A stretch of DNA of 64,000 nucleotides, from positions 4,030,001 to 4,094,000 of the forward strand of contig NZ_CP071796.1 in the NCBI RefSeq assembly GCF_017498525.1, given 5' to 3'. Position numbers and translations under genes: made by a program. This document shows, one piece after another, positions 45,785 to 54,960 of this stretch. The notes beneath the pieces are model-generated. The model did not search any database and was not told where the DNA came from. It was given only the letters and a program-made list of their open reading frames with translations. The DNA is from Ottowia testudinis (GTDB lineage: Bacteria; Pseudomonadota; Gammaproteobacteria; Burkholderiales; Burkholderiaceae_C). Within the stretch, counting starts at the first letter, position 1; each line of letters starts with the position of its first letter.

Positions 45785-46699
45785 ATGACCGCCATCAACG
45801 CCAAGGCCTACGAACCCGCCACGCCTCGAAAAGTCGCCTTTCTCGGACTCGGCGTGATGGGTTACCCGATGGCCGGACACCTGGCGCTGGCGGGGCATGC
45901 GGTGACGGTCTACAACCGGAATGCTGCGAAATCAGAAGCGTTTTGCGCACAGCTGGCAAGCGCTAGCGCCGTTAAACGCGCCGAAACCCCGCGGCTGGCG
46001 GCGCAGGGCGCCGACATCGTGTTCTGCTGCGTCGGCAACGACGACGACCTGCGCTCCGTGGTGCTGGGCGACGAGGGCGCCTTCGCCGGCATGCAGCCCG
46101 GCGCGATCTTCGTCGACCACACCACCGCGTCGGCCACCGTGGCGCGCGAACTGTCGCAGGCGGCGCGCGCGCGCGGCTTGCAGTTCATCGACGCGCCGGT
46201 GTCCGGCGGACAGGCTGGCGCGCAGAACGGCGTGCTCACCGTGATGTGCGGCGGCGACCAAGCGGCCTTCGATGCCGTCAAGCCCGTGGCCATGGCCTTC
46301 TCGCGCGCCTTCACGCGCATGGGCGACAGCGGTGCCGGGCAGCTGACGAAGATGGTCAACCAGATCTGCATCGCCGGGCTGGTGCAAGGCCTGTCGGAAG
46401 CCATCGCCTTCGGCCAACGCGCCGGCCTGGACATGGCTGAGGTGCTGGGCGTCATCGGCAAGGGCGCCGCGCAAAGCTGGCAGCTGGACAACCGCGGCCC
46501 CACCATGGTGCAAGACCAGTTCGACTTCGGCTTTGCCGTCGACTGGATGCGCAAGGATCTCGGCCTGGTGCTCGATGAAGCCCAGCGCAACGGCGCGCGC
46601 CTGCCGGTGACGGCGCTGGTCGATCAGTTCTACGCCGATGTGCAGGGCATGGGCGGTGGCCGCTGGGACACGTCGAGCCTGATCAAGCGCCTGCGGTAA
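45785..46699 (+). CDS. NAD(P)-dependent oxidoreductase, 3-hydroxyisobutyrate dehydrogenase family
   Basis: This 304-residue beta-hydroxyacid dehydrogenase has an N-terminal Rossmann motif (FLGLGVMGYPMAGHL), the substrate motif FIDAPVSGGQAGA (about 138-150) and the catalytic Lys in GAGQLTKMVNQ (about residue 193). Related enzymes reduce tartronate semialdehyde, glyoxylate or 3-hydroxyisobutyrate; the substrate is not resolved. ATG 45785 is chosen. A family-A-like segment encodes residues 46-62, between the Rossmann start and the following strand. Confidence 0.9.
   Translation: MTAINAKAYEPATPRKVAFLGLGVMGYPMAGHLALAGHAVTVYNRNAAKSEAFCAQLASASAVKRAETPRLAAQGADIVFCCVGNDDDLRSVVLGDEGAFAGMQPGAIFVDHTTASATVARELSQAARARGLQFIDAPVSGGQAGAQNGVLTVMCGGDQAAFDAVKPVAMAFSRAFTRMGDSGAGQLTKMVNQICIAGLVQGLSEAIAFGQRAGLDMAEVLGVIGKGAAQSWQLDNRGPTMVQDQFDFGFAVDWMRKDLGLVLDEAQRNGARLPVTALVDQFYADVQGMGGGRWDTSSLIKRLR
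45922..45970 (+). repeat. Family-A-like sequence inside the oxidoreductase gene
   Basis: TGCTGCGAAATCAGAAGC, then TTGCGC, eight bases, and CAAGCGCTAGCGCC. The two conserved half-arms have the spacing of the intergenic elements. It encodes AAKSEAFCAQLASASA, in the same phase as the yggS copy. Confidence 0.45.
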
Positions 46700-46833
46700 C
46701 CCCCGATCACGGGCCGCGCAGCAAGCGCTTCCAAGGCAGCGGGCCGCGGCGCCGGCGACCCCAGGAACGCCGTGGTCAGGTCTGCGCCGCCCGCCAGCGT
46801 TACGCTCTGGCGAAAAGACGGCTCAGGGACGGA

Positions 46834-47604
46834 TCATTTCACCGGCGGCAAGGTCTGCACCTGAATCGGTTGCGGCGCATTGACGATGGCCGGTTGCGTC
46901 ACCGGGTGCGTTTCAACCCCGGGCACGGACGGCGCGCCCGCGCCAGTGGTTTGCTGCGCCGTGGCGGCCGGCGCCGAGCTGAACACCGTGCCGCCGCCCC
47001 CGGCCGGATCGGCGATCTGGTCGATCACGCGGACCACGCGCTGCACGCCATCGGTCTGGCGCGCGACCTCGGTGGCGAGCGTCGTTTCTTGCGCCGTCAG
47101 GCGGCCCATCAGGTAAGTGGTGCCGCGCTCCGTCACGATGCGCAGACTGCCCGACGGCACGCCGTTCTGGTTGATCATGCGCGTGCGCACCTTGCTGGTG
47201 ATCAGGCTGTCGTTCGAGCGCTGCAGCGCGCTCGACTCAGGCATCACCGCGAGTTCGTTGACCACGCCTTGCACACCCGCGACGGCGCGCACGCGCGACT
47301 CGACCAGCTGGCGATCCTGCTCGGCCGGCACCTCGCCGGTCACCAGCACCTTGCGGTAGTAGCTGGTCAGGTTGACGTGGCCGCGCCCAGGCATGGCCTG
47401 CGTCACCGCCTCGTTGGCCGCGCTTTCAATTTGGCGATCGGCCTCTTGCGTGTCGTTGCTGCGGCGGTCGGACGCCATCAGCAGCGTGCCGGCACCCACG
47501 GCGCCACCCACCAGCGCCACCGGCACGCAACCGGCCAGCGCCGTGCCGGCCGCCAGCGCGAGCGCCAGGCGCGCGGCGCCAAGGTTCTTCATCATTAGGG
47601 GCAT
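46834..47604 (-). CDS. BON-domain lipoprotein (DolP/YraP-like)
   Basis: This 256-residue lipoprotein (lipobox TALAGC) has two BON domains (about 60-120 and 135-205). It belongs to the outer-membrane DolP/OsmY group, which supports envelope integrity. A Thr-Pro-rich tail follows. ATG 47604 overlaps the SIS gene stop (TGATG). The yraN-SIS-BON gene order matches the conserved diaA-dolP cluster. The 134-bp gap downstream (46700-46833) carries no clear feature. Confidence 0.88.
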   Translation of the reverse strand: MPLMMKNLGAARLALALAAGTALAGCVPVALVGGAVGAGTLLMASDRRSNDTQEADRQIESAANEAVTQAMPGRGHVNLTSYYRKVLVTGEVPAEQDRQLVESRVRAVAGVQGVVNELAVMPESSALQRSNDSLITSKVRTRMINQNGVPSGSLRIVTERGTTYLMGRLTAQETTLATEVARQTDGVQRVVRVIDQIADPAGGGGTVFSSAPAATAQQTTGAGAPSVPGVETHPVTQPAIVNAPQPIQVQTLPPVK

Positions 47605-48200
47605 CAGGAAATCTCCTCGTCTCCCAGCAGTTGCAGATCGAGGCCGTCGCACAGGCAGTGCAGCACCAGCTGGTGCGCCTCGTGGATGCGTGGCGTGCGC
47701 TCGTGCGGCACGCACACGTGGACGTCGGTGTCGCGCAGCATGTGGCCCAGCTCGCCGCCGCCGCGGCCCGTGAGGGCGATGATGCTCATCTCGCGTTCGT
47801 GCGCGGCCTGCGCGGCGCGCACCAGGTTGGTGGCATTGCCATTGGACGACAGCACCAGCAGCACATCGCCCGCGCTGCCCAGCGCACGCACCTGCGCCGC
47901 GAAGGCGTCGGCGTACTCTCCCCGCCGCGCCACGGCGGTGAGCGTGGCCGCATCCGTGCCCAGCGCCAATGCGGGCAGCTCCGGGCGCGGGCGTTCAAGC
48001 CCGCCCACCAGCAGCGCGGCCATGTACTGCGCCAGCGCACCCGAGGCGCCGTTGCCGCAAATCAGAATCTTGCCGCCGCCCGTGACGCAGGCCAGCAGCG
48101 CTTGCGTGGCCTCTTCAATCGGGCGCGCCAGGCTTTGCGCCCATTGGTACTTCAGGTCGGCGCTGTCGATGAACTGCTGTTGAATGTGTTGTTCAAGCAT
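47604..48200 (-). CDS. SIS-domain phosphosugar-binding protein (GmhA/DiaA-like)
   Basis: This 198-residue single SIS domain has KILICGNGASGALAQYMAALL (parts around residue 45) and LLVLSSNGNATNLVRA. It is either phosphoheptose isomerase GmhA, acting in heptose synthesis for lipopolysaccharide, or DiaA, which promotes DnaA loading. Its place between yraN and a BON lipoprotein favours DiaA, but sequence alone does not decide. It is translationally coupled to the BON gene. Confidence 0.88.
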   Translation of the reverse strand: MLEQHIQQQFIDSADLKYQWAQSLARPIEEATQALLACVTGGGKILICGNGASGALAQYMAALLVGGLERPRPELPALALGTDAATLTAVARRGEYADAFAAQVRALGSAGDVLLVLSSNGNATNLVRAAQAAHEREMSIIALTGRGGGELGHMLRDTDVHVCVPHERTPRIHEAHQLVLHCLCDGLDLQLLGDEEIS

Positions 48201-48239
48201 CGCCGCCGATCATAGCGCCGATTGCGGCCGTTGATTCAA

Positions 48240-48370
48240 ATTTAGGAGCAGCACAAGCTCCCCCTGTGTCGCCTGCAGCGCCTTCCCCCAGAGGGGGCCA
48301 CACCAGTGGCCGGTGCAAGCCCGGCCGCGGTGTTCGCGTGTCACCTGCTCCGCGGCGGTCTGATGTGGCC
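48240..48370 (+). repeat. Family B repeat, copy B3
   Basis: CTCCCCCTGTGTCGCC, a CTTCCCCC-AGA-GGGGG hairpin, AGTGGCCGGTGCAAGCCCGG and the diverged core CACCTGCTCCGCGGC lie between the yraN stop and the SIS gene start. Confidence 0.72.
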
Positions 48371-48374
48371 GATT

Positions 48375-48761
48375 TCAGGCGGCGTCGAAGGCGGCCTTCA
48401 GCCATTCGACGCGATCCCCCTCGATGGCCACGACGTCGAAGCGGCAGGGCGGCGGGCTGCGGTGGCGCATCAGGTAATGGCGCGCGGCCAGCACGATGCG
48501 GCGCTGCTTGACGGCGCCCACGCTGGCCGCCGCACCGCCATGCGACGCGCCCGTGCGCGCCCGCACCTCGACGAACACCAGCGTGCCGTGCGAATCGCGC
48601 ATCACCAGGTCGATCTCACCGCCGCCGCGACCAGGCGTCCGATAATTGCGCTCGACCAGCGCCAGCCCCGCCGCCTGCAGGTGGGCCAGCGCCGCGTCCT
48701 CGGCGGCGTTGCCGTGGGCCCGCGCCGTCACCTCGGGTCGCTTCAATTTGAATAGCGCCAT
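48375..48761 (-). CDS. YraN family endonuclease-like protein (UPF0102)
   Basis: This 128-residue protein has the restriction-endonuclease-like fold: GRGGGEIDLVMRD, then LVFVEVRAR, giving the usual Asp, Glu and basic catalytic-type residues. The family is conserved beside rsmI, and its role is unresolved. ATG 48761 gives the standard length. It is divergent from rsmI with 33 bp between. Confidence 0.9.
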   Translation of the reverse strand: MALFKLKRPEVTARAHGNAAEDAALAHLQAAGLALVERNYRTPGRGGGEIDLVMRDSHGTLVFVEVRARTGASHGGAAASVGAVKQRRIVLAARHYLMRHRSPPPCRFDVVAIEGDRVEWLKAAFDAA

Positions 48762-48794
48762 GCGCTTTCCCCTGCTGCGCCAGCAGCTTAAAAC

Positions 48795-49718
48795 ATGCCT
48801 CAATCCCCTGCCGCGCTGGGCGCACCCAGCTTTCATCTTGCGCTGGACGCCGCGCGCGCGGCAGCGGGCGCGCAGCATTATCCGGCCGGCGCGCTGTATG
48901 TGGTCGCCACGCCCATCGGCAACCTGGCCGACATTACGCTGCGCGCGCTGCACGTGCTGGCCCTTGCCGACGCCATCGCCTGCGAGGACACGCGTCACAC
49001 CGCGCCGCTGCTGCGCGCCTACGGCATCGACGGCAAGCCGCTGATCGCGCTGCACGAGCACAACGAGGCCCAAGGCGCGCAGGCCGTGATCGCCCGGCTG
49101 CACGCCGGCGAGCGCATCGCCTACGTCAGCGATGCCGGCACGCCCGCCGTCAGCGACCCTGGTGCGCGCCTGGTGGCCGCGTGCGCGGCGGCCAGCCTGC
49201 GCGTGCTGCCGCTGCCCGGCTCCAGCAGCGTGACGACGGCCATCAGCGCCGCCGGGCTGTCGGGCGACGGCCATTTCGTGTTCGCGGGGTTTCTGCCGCA
49301 CAAGGCGGGCGAGCGGCAAGCGGCGGTCGCCACGCTGGCGCAGGAGCCGCGCGCCGTGGTGCTGCTGGAGGCGCCGCACCGCATCACCGCGCTGGCCGAT
49401 GCGCTGGCGGCACTGGGCACGCGCCTGGTGACCGTGGGCCGCGAGCTGACCAAGCAGTTCGAGCAGATCGCCACCCTGCCCTGCACCGAATTACCCCACT
49501 GGCTGGCCGCCGATGCCCAGCGCCAGCGCGGCGAATTCGCCCTGGTGCTGCACCCCGCGCCGGCGGCCACGAAGAGCGCCGACGCCGAGCGTGTGCTGCG
49601 CCTGCTGCTGGCCGAACTGCCGACCAAAAGCGCCGTCAAACTGGCCGCCGACATCACCGGCGCGCCGCGCAACGCGCTGTACGAGCGGGCGCTGGCCCTG
49701 AAATCCACCGGCCAGTGA
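48795..49718 (+). CDS. rsmI: 16S rRNA 2'-O-methyltransferase RsmI
   Basis: This 307-residue SAM-dependent methylase modifies C1402 of 16S rRNA at the ribose. The SAM-binding tetrapyrrole-methylase fold shows LYVVATPIGNLADIT (about 34-48), ACEDTRHT, AYVSDAGTPAVSDPG and LPGSSSVTTAIS. Length is standard. The divergent yraN gene is its usual neighbour. Confidence 0.96.
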   Translation: MPQSPAALGAPSFHLALDAARAAAGAQHYPAGALYVVATPIGNLADITLRALHVLALADAIACEDTRHTAPLLRAYGIDGKPLIALHEHNEAQGAQAVIARLHAGERIAYVSDAGTPAVSDPGARLVAACAAASLRVLPLPGSSSVTTAISAAGLSGDGHFVFAGFLPHKAGERQAAVATLAQEPRAVVLLEAPHRITALADALAALGTRLVTVGRELTKQFEQIATLPCTELPHWLAADAQRQRGEFALVLHPAPAATKSADAERVLRLLLAELPTKSAVKLAADITGAPRNALYERALALKSTGQ

Positions 49719-49729
49719 TTCAATGCAAA

Positions 49730-49780
49730 AAATGGCTTCAGCGCTGATTCATCAAGCGCGAGAAGCTATCATTTTGATAT
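49730..49780 (-). repeat. Family A palindromic element, copy A8
   Basis: On the minus strand: AAAATGATAGCTTCTCGCGC, then TTGATGAATCAGCGCTGAAGCC. It lies 11 bp beyond the stop of the SpmAB gene, in that gene's direction, between two convergent genes. Confidence 0.7.
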
Positions 49781-49790
49781 CTAACGCCGA

Positions 49791-51038
49791 TCATCCGAAG
49801 AACGCATAAGCCACCACCACCGCCGCCACCAGCCCCACCGCGTCGGCCAACAGCGCGCAAGGCAATGCGTGGCGGGTGTGCTTGACGCCCACGCTGCCGA
49901 AGTACACCGCCAGCACGTAGAAGGTGGTCTCGGTCGAGCCCTGGATGATGGCCGCCAACTTGGCTGGGAACGAATCGACGCCGTGCGTCTGCATCACATC
50001 GACCATCAGGCCGCGCGCGCCCGAGCCGCTCAGGATCTTCATCAAGCCCACCGGCACGGCGGGCAAAAAATCGGTCGGCAGGCCCAGCGCCGAAACGGCG
50101 GCGGCGATGCCACCCATCACCCCATCCATCAGCCCCGCCGCGCGGAACACCGCGATGGCCACCAGCATCGCCACCAGGTACGGGATGATCCGCACCGCCA
50201 CGCCAAAGCCGTCCTTGGCGCCATCGACGAAGGCGTCGTACACGTTCACCCCGCGCAGCGCGCCGGCCACCAGAAAGGCCGCCACCACCCCGAGGATGAA
50301 GCCAGCGCCGATCACGCCCATCCACTGCGCGGCCTGCTCGGGCAGAAAACGCGACAGCCACGCCACCAGCGCGCCGACCACGGCACCGAAAGCCGCCAGC
50401 GGCCCCAGCAGACCGGCGCGCCACAACGGGATGCGCTGCACCCAGGCGACGGCCACCAGCGCCGCCAGCAGCGAACAGGCGGTGGCCACCAGCGTGGGCA
50501 AGAAAATGTCGGCCGCGTTGAAGCCCGCCAGCCCCTGCTTGACGGCCAGCGTCTGCCGGATGGCGATGACCGAGGTGGGGATCAGCGTCAGCCCCGCCGT
50601 GTTCAGCACCAGAAACATGATCTGCGCGTTCGTCGCGGTGTCGGGCCGGCCGTTCAGCGCCTGCAACTCCTGCATCGCTTTCAGCCCCAGCGGCGTGGCG
50701 GCGTTGTCCAGGCCGAGCAGGTTGGCGCTGATGTTCATCGTCATCGCGCCCTGCGCCGGGTGCCCCGCTGGCACGCCCGGAAACAGGTGGCGAAACACCG
50801 GGTTCACGCCGCGCGCGAAGGCATCGATCATGCCGGCGCGCTCGCCGATCTTCATGAAGCCCAGCCACAGCGCCATGATGCCAACCAGGCCGATGGAAAT
50901 GTCGAAGCCGGTCTTGGCGGCGTCGAACATCGCCGTCAGCAGCTTCGGAAAGATGGTCAGATCGCCCTGTGCCAGCTGCACGGCGGCGGCGGCAAAGGCG
51001 CTCAGGAAGAAGCCGAGCCAGACAAAATTCAGAACCAA
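49791..51038 (-). CDS. SpmA-SpmB fused nucleoside-recognition membrane protein
   Basis: This 415-residue protein contains two Gate-type (nucleoside recognition) domains in one chain. The N-terminal half resembles SpmA (GERAGMIDAFARGVNPVF, GAMTMNISANLLGLDNAATPLG) and the C-terminal half SpmB (IIPYLVAMLVAIAVFRAAG ... STETTFYVLAVYFGSVG). There are about ten helices. The names come from Bacillus spore maturation; in this non-sporulating group the transported substrate is unknown. Confidence 0.88.
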   Translation of the reverse strand: MVLNFVWLGFFLSAFAAAAVQLAQGDLTIFPKLLTAMFDAAKTGFDISIGLVGIMALWLGFMKIGERAGMIDAFARGVNPVFRHLFPGVPAGHPAQGAMTMNISANLLGLDNAATPLGLKAMQELQALNGRPDTATNAQIMFLVLNTAGLTLIPTSVIAIRQTLAVKQGLAGFNAADIFLPTLVATACSLLAALVAVAWVQRIPLWRAGLLGPLAAFGAVVGALVAWLSRFLPEQAAQWMGVIGAGFILGVVAAFLVAGALRGVNVYDAFVDGAKDGFGVAVRIIPYLVAMLVAIAVFRAAGLMDGVMGGIAAAVSALGLPTDFLPAVPVGLMKILSGSGARGLMVDVMQTHGVDSFPAKLAAIIQGSTETTFYVLAVYFGSVGVKHTRHALPCALLADAVGLVAAVVVAYAFFG

Positions 51039-51083
51039 ATCGGGCTCCAGCGCTTGACCATCAAGCGCAAGCAGCTATGATTA
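51038..51083 (-). repeat. Family A palindromic element, copy A9
   Basis: On the minus strand: AATCATAGCTGCTTGCGC, TTGATGGTCAAGCGCTGGAGCC. It is well preserved and sits against the start of the SpmAB gene, after repeat B4. Confidence 0.75.
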
Positions 51084-51109
51084 GCAGAGCACTCAGCGCC
51101 TCGGCAGCA

Positions 51110-51235
51110 TGCACCCAACGGCTGTGGATCAGGCCGCGCGAGGGCATCCGCGGACGGGCTTGCACCGGCCGCTGGGTGCGCCCCCGGACGGGGCGTGGCG
51201 ACACATCGCGCAGCGAGTGGAGCCTGGGGGCGAGC

Positions 51236-51240
<5 letters not shown>
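51110..51240 (-). repeat. Family B repeat, copy B4
   Basis: On the minus strand: CCCCCAGGCTCCAC, CGCTGCGCGATGTG, CCCCGTCCGGGGGCGC, GGCCGGTGCAAGCCCG and GCGCGGCCTGATCC. It starts at the stop region of the UPF0149 gene, in its direction. It is closest to copy B1. Confidence 0.72.
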
Positions 51241-52075
<835 letters not shown>

Positions 52076-52297
52076 GGGGCGTTCAGCTTCGGGGCGGCAA
52101 ACGCGCATGGTAGCCGGCGCGCGGGGCTGTTTTCTCCGCGTGCCCAGCCAGATCACGGCGCCATCAGCAAGACTGATGACCAGCAACGCCGCCGGGGGCG
52201 CGCGTGGCGCGGGCGGCGGGCTTCGGGCCGTGGCGCCCTGCACCGCGCTTCACCTTGCCGGCGTCCAAGTCTTGGCGCGCCTGCCAGAATCGCCGCC

Positions 52298-53335
52298 ATG
52301 ACTTCACTGGCGCAACGGTTGGGCACTTCGATTCCTCTTTTGCAGGCGCCCATGGCCGGCGTGCAGGACAGTGCGCTGGCGTTGGCTGTGGGTGGCGCGG
52401 GCGGGCTGGGCGCGCTGCCCTGCGCCATGCTGCCGGCGCAGCAGTTGCGCGACGAACTGGCCGTGATGGCCGCCAGCGGCCTGCCGTACAACGTCAACTT
52501 CTTCTGCCACACGCCGCCCGTGCCCGACGCGGCGCGCGAGGCCGCCTGGCGCGCCGCACTGGCGCCGTATTACGCCGAGTTCGGCCTCGACATCGCCAGC
52601 GTACCCTCGGGGCCGGGGCGCGTGCCCTTCAGCGCTGAAGCCGCCGAGCTGCTGGCCGAGTTCAAGCCGCCGGTGATGAGCTTTCATTTCGGCCTGCCAG
52701 CGCCCGAGTTGCTGGCGCGCGTCAAGGCCTGGGGCACTTTCGTGCTGTCGTCCGCCACCACCGTGCGCGAGGCGCTATGGCTTCAAGAGCACGGCACCGA
52801 CGCCATCATTGCCCAGGGGCTGGAGGCCGGCGGCCACCGCGGCCACTTTCTGAGCGATGACCTGAGCGAGCAAATGGGCAGCTTCGCCCTGCTGCCGCAG
52901 ATCGTGGCCGCGGTGCGCGTGCCAGTGATCGCTGCCGGCGGCATTGCCGATGCGGCCGGCGTGCGCGCGGCCATGGCGCTGGGCGCCGCCGGTGTGCAGG
53001 TGGGCACCGCTTACCTGTGCGCCGATGAAGCCACCACCACGCCACGACATCGGGCCGCGCTGCAAAGCGAGTCGGCGCGGCACACGGCGCTGACCACCCT
53101 CTTCACCGGCCGGCCGGCGCGCGGCATCATGAACCGCGTGATGCGTGAGCTGGGGCCGATCAGCGCCGCCGCGCCGGCGTTTCCGCTGGCCACCGCCGCC
53201 ATGGCGCCCTTGCGCGCCGCCGCCGAAAAAGCGGGGCGCGCCGACTTCACGCCGTTATGGAGCGGGCAGAACGCGAGCGCCTGCCAAAGCGCGCCAGCTG
53301 CCGCCATCACGCATGCGCTGGCGGCGGGGTTTTAA
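52298..53335 (+). CDS. Nitronate monooxygenase family flavoprotein
   Basis: This 345-residue FMN enzyme is of the 2-nitropropane dioxygenase/NMO group, which oxidises alkyl nitronates. It has a TIM barrel with PLLQAPMAGVQDS (about 13-25), AQGLEAGGHRGHF with the catalytic-type His, PVIAAGGIADAAG and GAAGVQVGTAYL for FMN phosphate. ATG 52298 is the start that fits the barrel; the longer upstream reading is a shadow. Confidence 0.9.
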   Translation: MTSLAQRLGTSIPLLQAPMAGVQDSALALAVGGAGGLGALPCAMLPAQQLRDELAVMAASGLPYNVNFFCHTPPVPDAAREAAWRAALAPYYAEFGLDIASVPSGPGRVPFSAEAAELLAEFKPPVMSFHFGLPAPELLARVKAWGTFVLSSATTVREALWLQEHGTDAIIAQGLEAGGHRGHFLSDDLSEQMGSFALLPQIVAAVRVPVIAAGGIADAAGVRAAMALGAAGVQVGTAYLCADEATTTPRHRAALQSESARHTALTTLFTGRPARGIMNRVMRELGPISAAAPAFPLATAAMAPLRAAAEKAGRADFTPLWSGQNASACQSAPAAAITHALAAGF

Positions 53336-53339
53336 GCGG

Positions 53340-53389
53340 AATTGGCCGCTTTCCCGCTTCAGTCAAGCGCAGGCAGCTATCAATTTTGA
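53340..53389 (-). repeat. Family A palindromic element, copy A10
   Basis: On the minus strand: AAATTGATAGCTGCCTGCGC, TTGACTGAAGCGGGAAAGCGGCC. It lies 5 bp after the nitronate monooxygenase stop, in the opposite direction, and against family C hairpin 53401. Confidence 0.7.
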
Positions 53390-53400
53390 TGCATCCTTTT

Positions 53401-53503
53401 GAACGCAAAGGTCGCAAAGATTGCGCAAAAGACGCAAAAAATTCATCAAGAAAACTTCTGCGACTTCTGCGACTTCTGCGAAACCTCTGCGCCCTTTGCG
53501 TTC
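53401..53503. repeat. Family C long hairpin, second copy
   Basis: The left arm GAACGCAAAGGTCGCAAAG... pairs with the right arm ...CTCTGCGCCCTTTGCGTTC around a loop near 53440-53456. By eye about 32 of 39 positions match. The units differ in sequence from those at 42290 (CGCAAAG against CGCAGAG), so it is a relative rather than a recent copy. It lies between two convergent genes. Confidence 0.8.
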
Positions 53504-53518
53504 AAAAAAGTTCAGTCC

Positions 53519-54754
53519 TCAAGCCACCGCCAACCCGCCCTTGGTCTCGCGCCCCAGCAGCGCCACCGCCGCCGCGCCCACCGCGATGGTGATGGCGAAC
53601 AGCGCAAAAATCGCCCCAGTGCTCCAACCCTGCGCGCCCAGGTACGGAATGGCCAGCGGCCCCAAAAGGCCGCCCAGCCGCCCCACCGCCGCCGCCGTGC
53701 CAACACCGCTGGCGCGTATCTGCGCCGGGTAGTTCTCGGGCGAATAGGCGTACAGCGCACCCCAGGCGCCCAGGTTGAAGAAGGACAGCAGCGCGCCGAA
53801 CAGCAGCAGCATCCCTTCGGTGCTGGCGTTGCCAAAGGCCCAGGCGCTGGCCGCCGTGCCCAGCAAATACACCACCAGCACGAACTTGCGGCCCACGCGC
53901 TCGATCAGCCAGGCGGCGGTGAAGTAGCCGGGCAGCTGCGCCAGCGTCATCCACAGCACGTATTCAAAGCTCTTGATCAGCGCAAAGCCCTTGCCGATCA
54001 TCACGCTGGGCAGCCACAGGAACATGCCGTAGTACGAGAACACCACGGTGAACCACAGCACCCACAGCATCAGCGTGGCGCGGCGGTGCTCGGCCGACCA
54101 CAGGCGCGCCAGCCGCGCCGTCCATGGCAGGCCGGCCGAGGGCGGCGCGGTGGGCTTGTCATCAGGCAGCTTGCGGCGCAGGTACAGCGCGTAAACGGCG
54201 GGCAGCGCGCCCAGGATCAGCGCCACGCGCCAGCCCATGTCCTTGTCGAACCGCGGCATGACGAAGTAGGCGATCAGCGCCGCCAGAATCCAGCCCAGCG
54301 CCCAGAAGCTCTCCAGCAGCACCACGATGCGCCCGCGCTCGTGCGCCGGCACGCGCTCCGACACATAGGTGCTGGCCACCGGCAGCTCGCCGCCAAGGCC
54401 CATGCCTATAAAGAAGCGCAGCACCATCAGCACCGCCAGCGTGCTGGCAAACGCCGACAGCCCGCTGGCAATGGCAAACAGCAGCAGCGTGATGACGAAC
54501 ACCTGCTTGCGGCCGATGCGGTCGGCCATCATGCCGAACATCATGGCACCCACCGCCATGCCGACGGAGTTGATGGCGCCCAGCCAGCCCATCTGCCCCG
54601 CCGACAGGCCCCAGTCGGCCTTCAGCGCCGCCAGGATGAAGGACAGCAGGCCGACGTCCATGGCGTCGAACATCCAGCCCAGCCCCGAGGTGACGAGCAG
54701 GCGGTTCTTCGACAGCGGCGGCTGGCCGGAGGCAGAAACGGTGGCGCTGGACAT
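53519..54754 (-). CDS. MFS transporter, aromatic acid/sialic acid symporter type
   Basis: This 411-residue protein has 12 predicted helices. The MFS signatures are GMMADRIGRKQVF between helices 2 and 3 (about 75-87) and LESFWALGWILAALIAYF. The loop SERVPAHERGR and GLGGELPVASTYVSE fit the AAHS/NanT branch, H+ symporters for organic acids. The substrate is unknown. ATG 54754 is preferred over TTG 54775. Confidence 0.88.
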   Translation of the reverse strand: MSSATVSASGQPPLSKNRLLVTSGLGWMFDAMDVGLLSFILAALKADWGLSAGQMGWLGAINSVGMAVGAMMFGMMADRIGRKQVFVITLLLFAIASGLSAFASTLAVLMVLRFFIGMGLGGELPVASTYVSERVPAHERGRIVVLLESFWALGWILAALIAYFVMPRFDKDMGWRVALILGALPAVYALYLRRKLPDDKPTAPPSAGLPWTARLARLWSAEHRRATLMLWVLWFTVVFSYYGMFLWLPSVMIGKGFALIKSFEYVLWMTLAQLPGYFTAAWLIERVGRKFVLVVYLLGTAASAWAFGNASTEGMLLLFGALLSFFNLGAWGALYAYSPENYPAQIRASGVGTAAAVGRLGGLLGPLAIPYLGAQGWSTGAIFALFAITIAVGAAAVALLGRETKGGLAVA

Positions 54755-54825
54755 GGCGGCAGTCCCGGTGAGCAAAGGTGGCGCATCGTAGCCGCCTTTG
54801 ACCCGCGCGCGGCACTTTTCTAGCC

Positions 54826-54955
54826 CCAGCGTGGCTCCCCCTTATCAAGTGGCCGCGGAGCAGGCCATGCCGGAACGCCGTGGCCGGACCTGCGCCGGCC
54901 ACTGGTGTTGTCCCCCTCCGGGGGAAGGCGCGCCAGCGCCTCAGGGGGGTACAGT
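54826..54955 (-). repeat. Family B repeat, copy B5
   Basis: On the minus strand: CCCCCCTGAGGCGCTGGCGC, CTTCCCCCGGAGGGGGACA, GGCCGGCGCAGG and the core TGGCCTGCTCCGCGGCC. It fills most of the 206-bp divergent gap between the MFS and radA starts. Confidence 0.78.
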
Positions 54956-54960
54956 TCTTT

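Noticed and set aside
46700-46833. Sixth family B copy after the oxidoreductase gene
   Set aside because: Fragments such as GAACGCCGTGG resemble part of family B, but the CTGCTCCGCGG core and the hairpin are absent.
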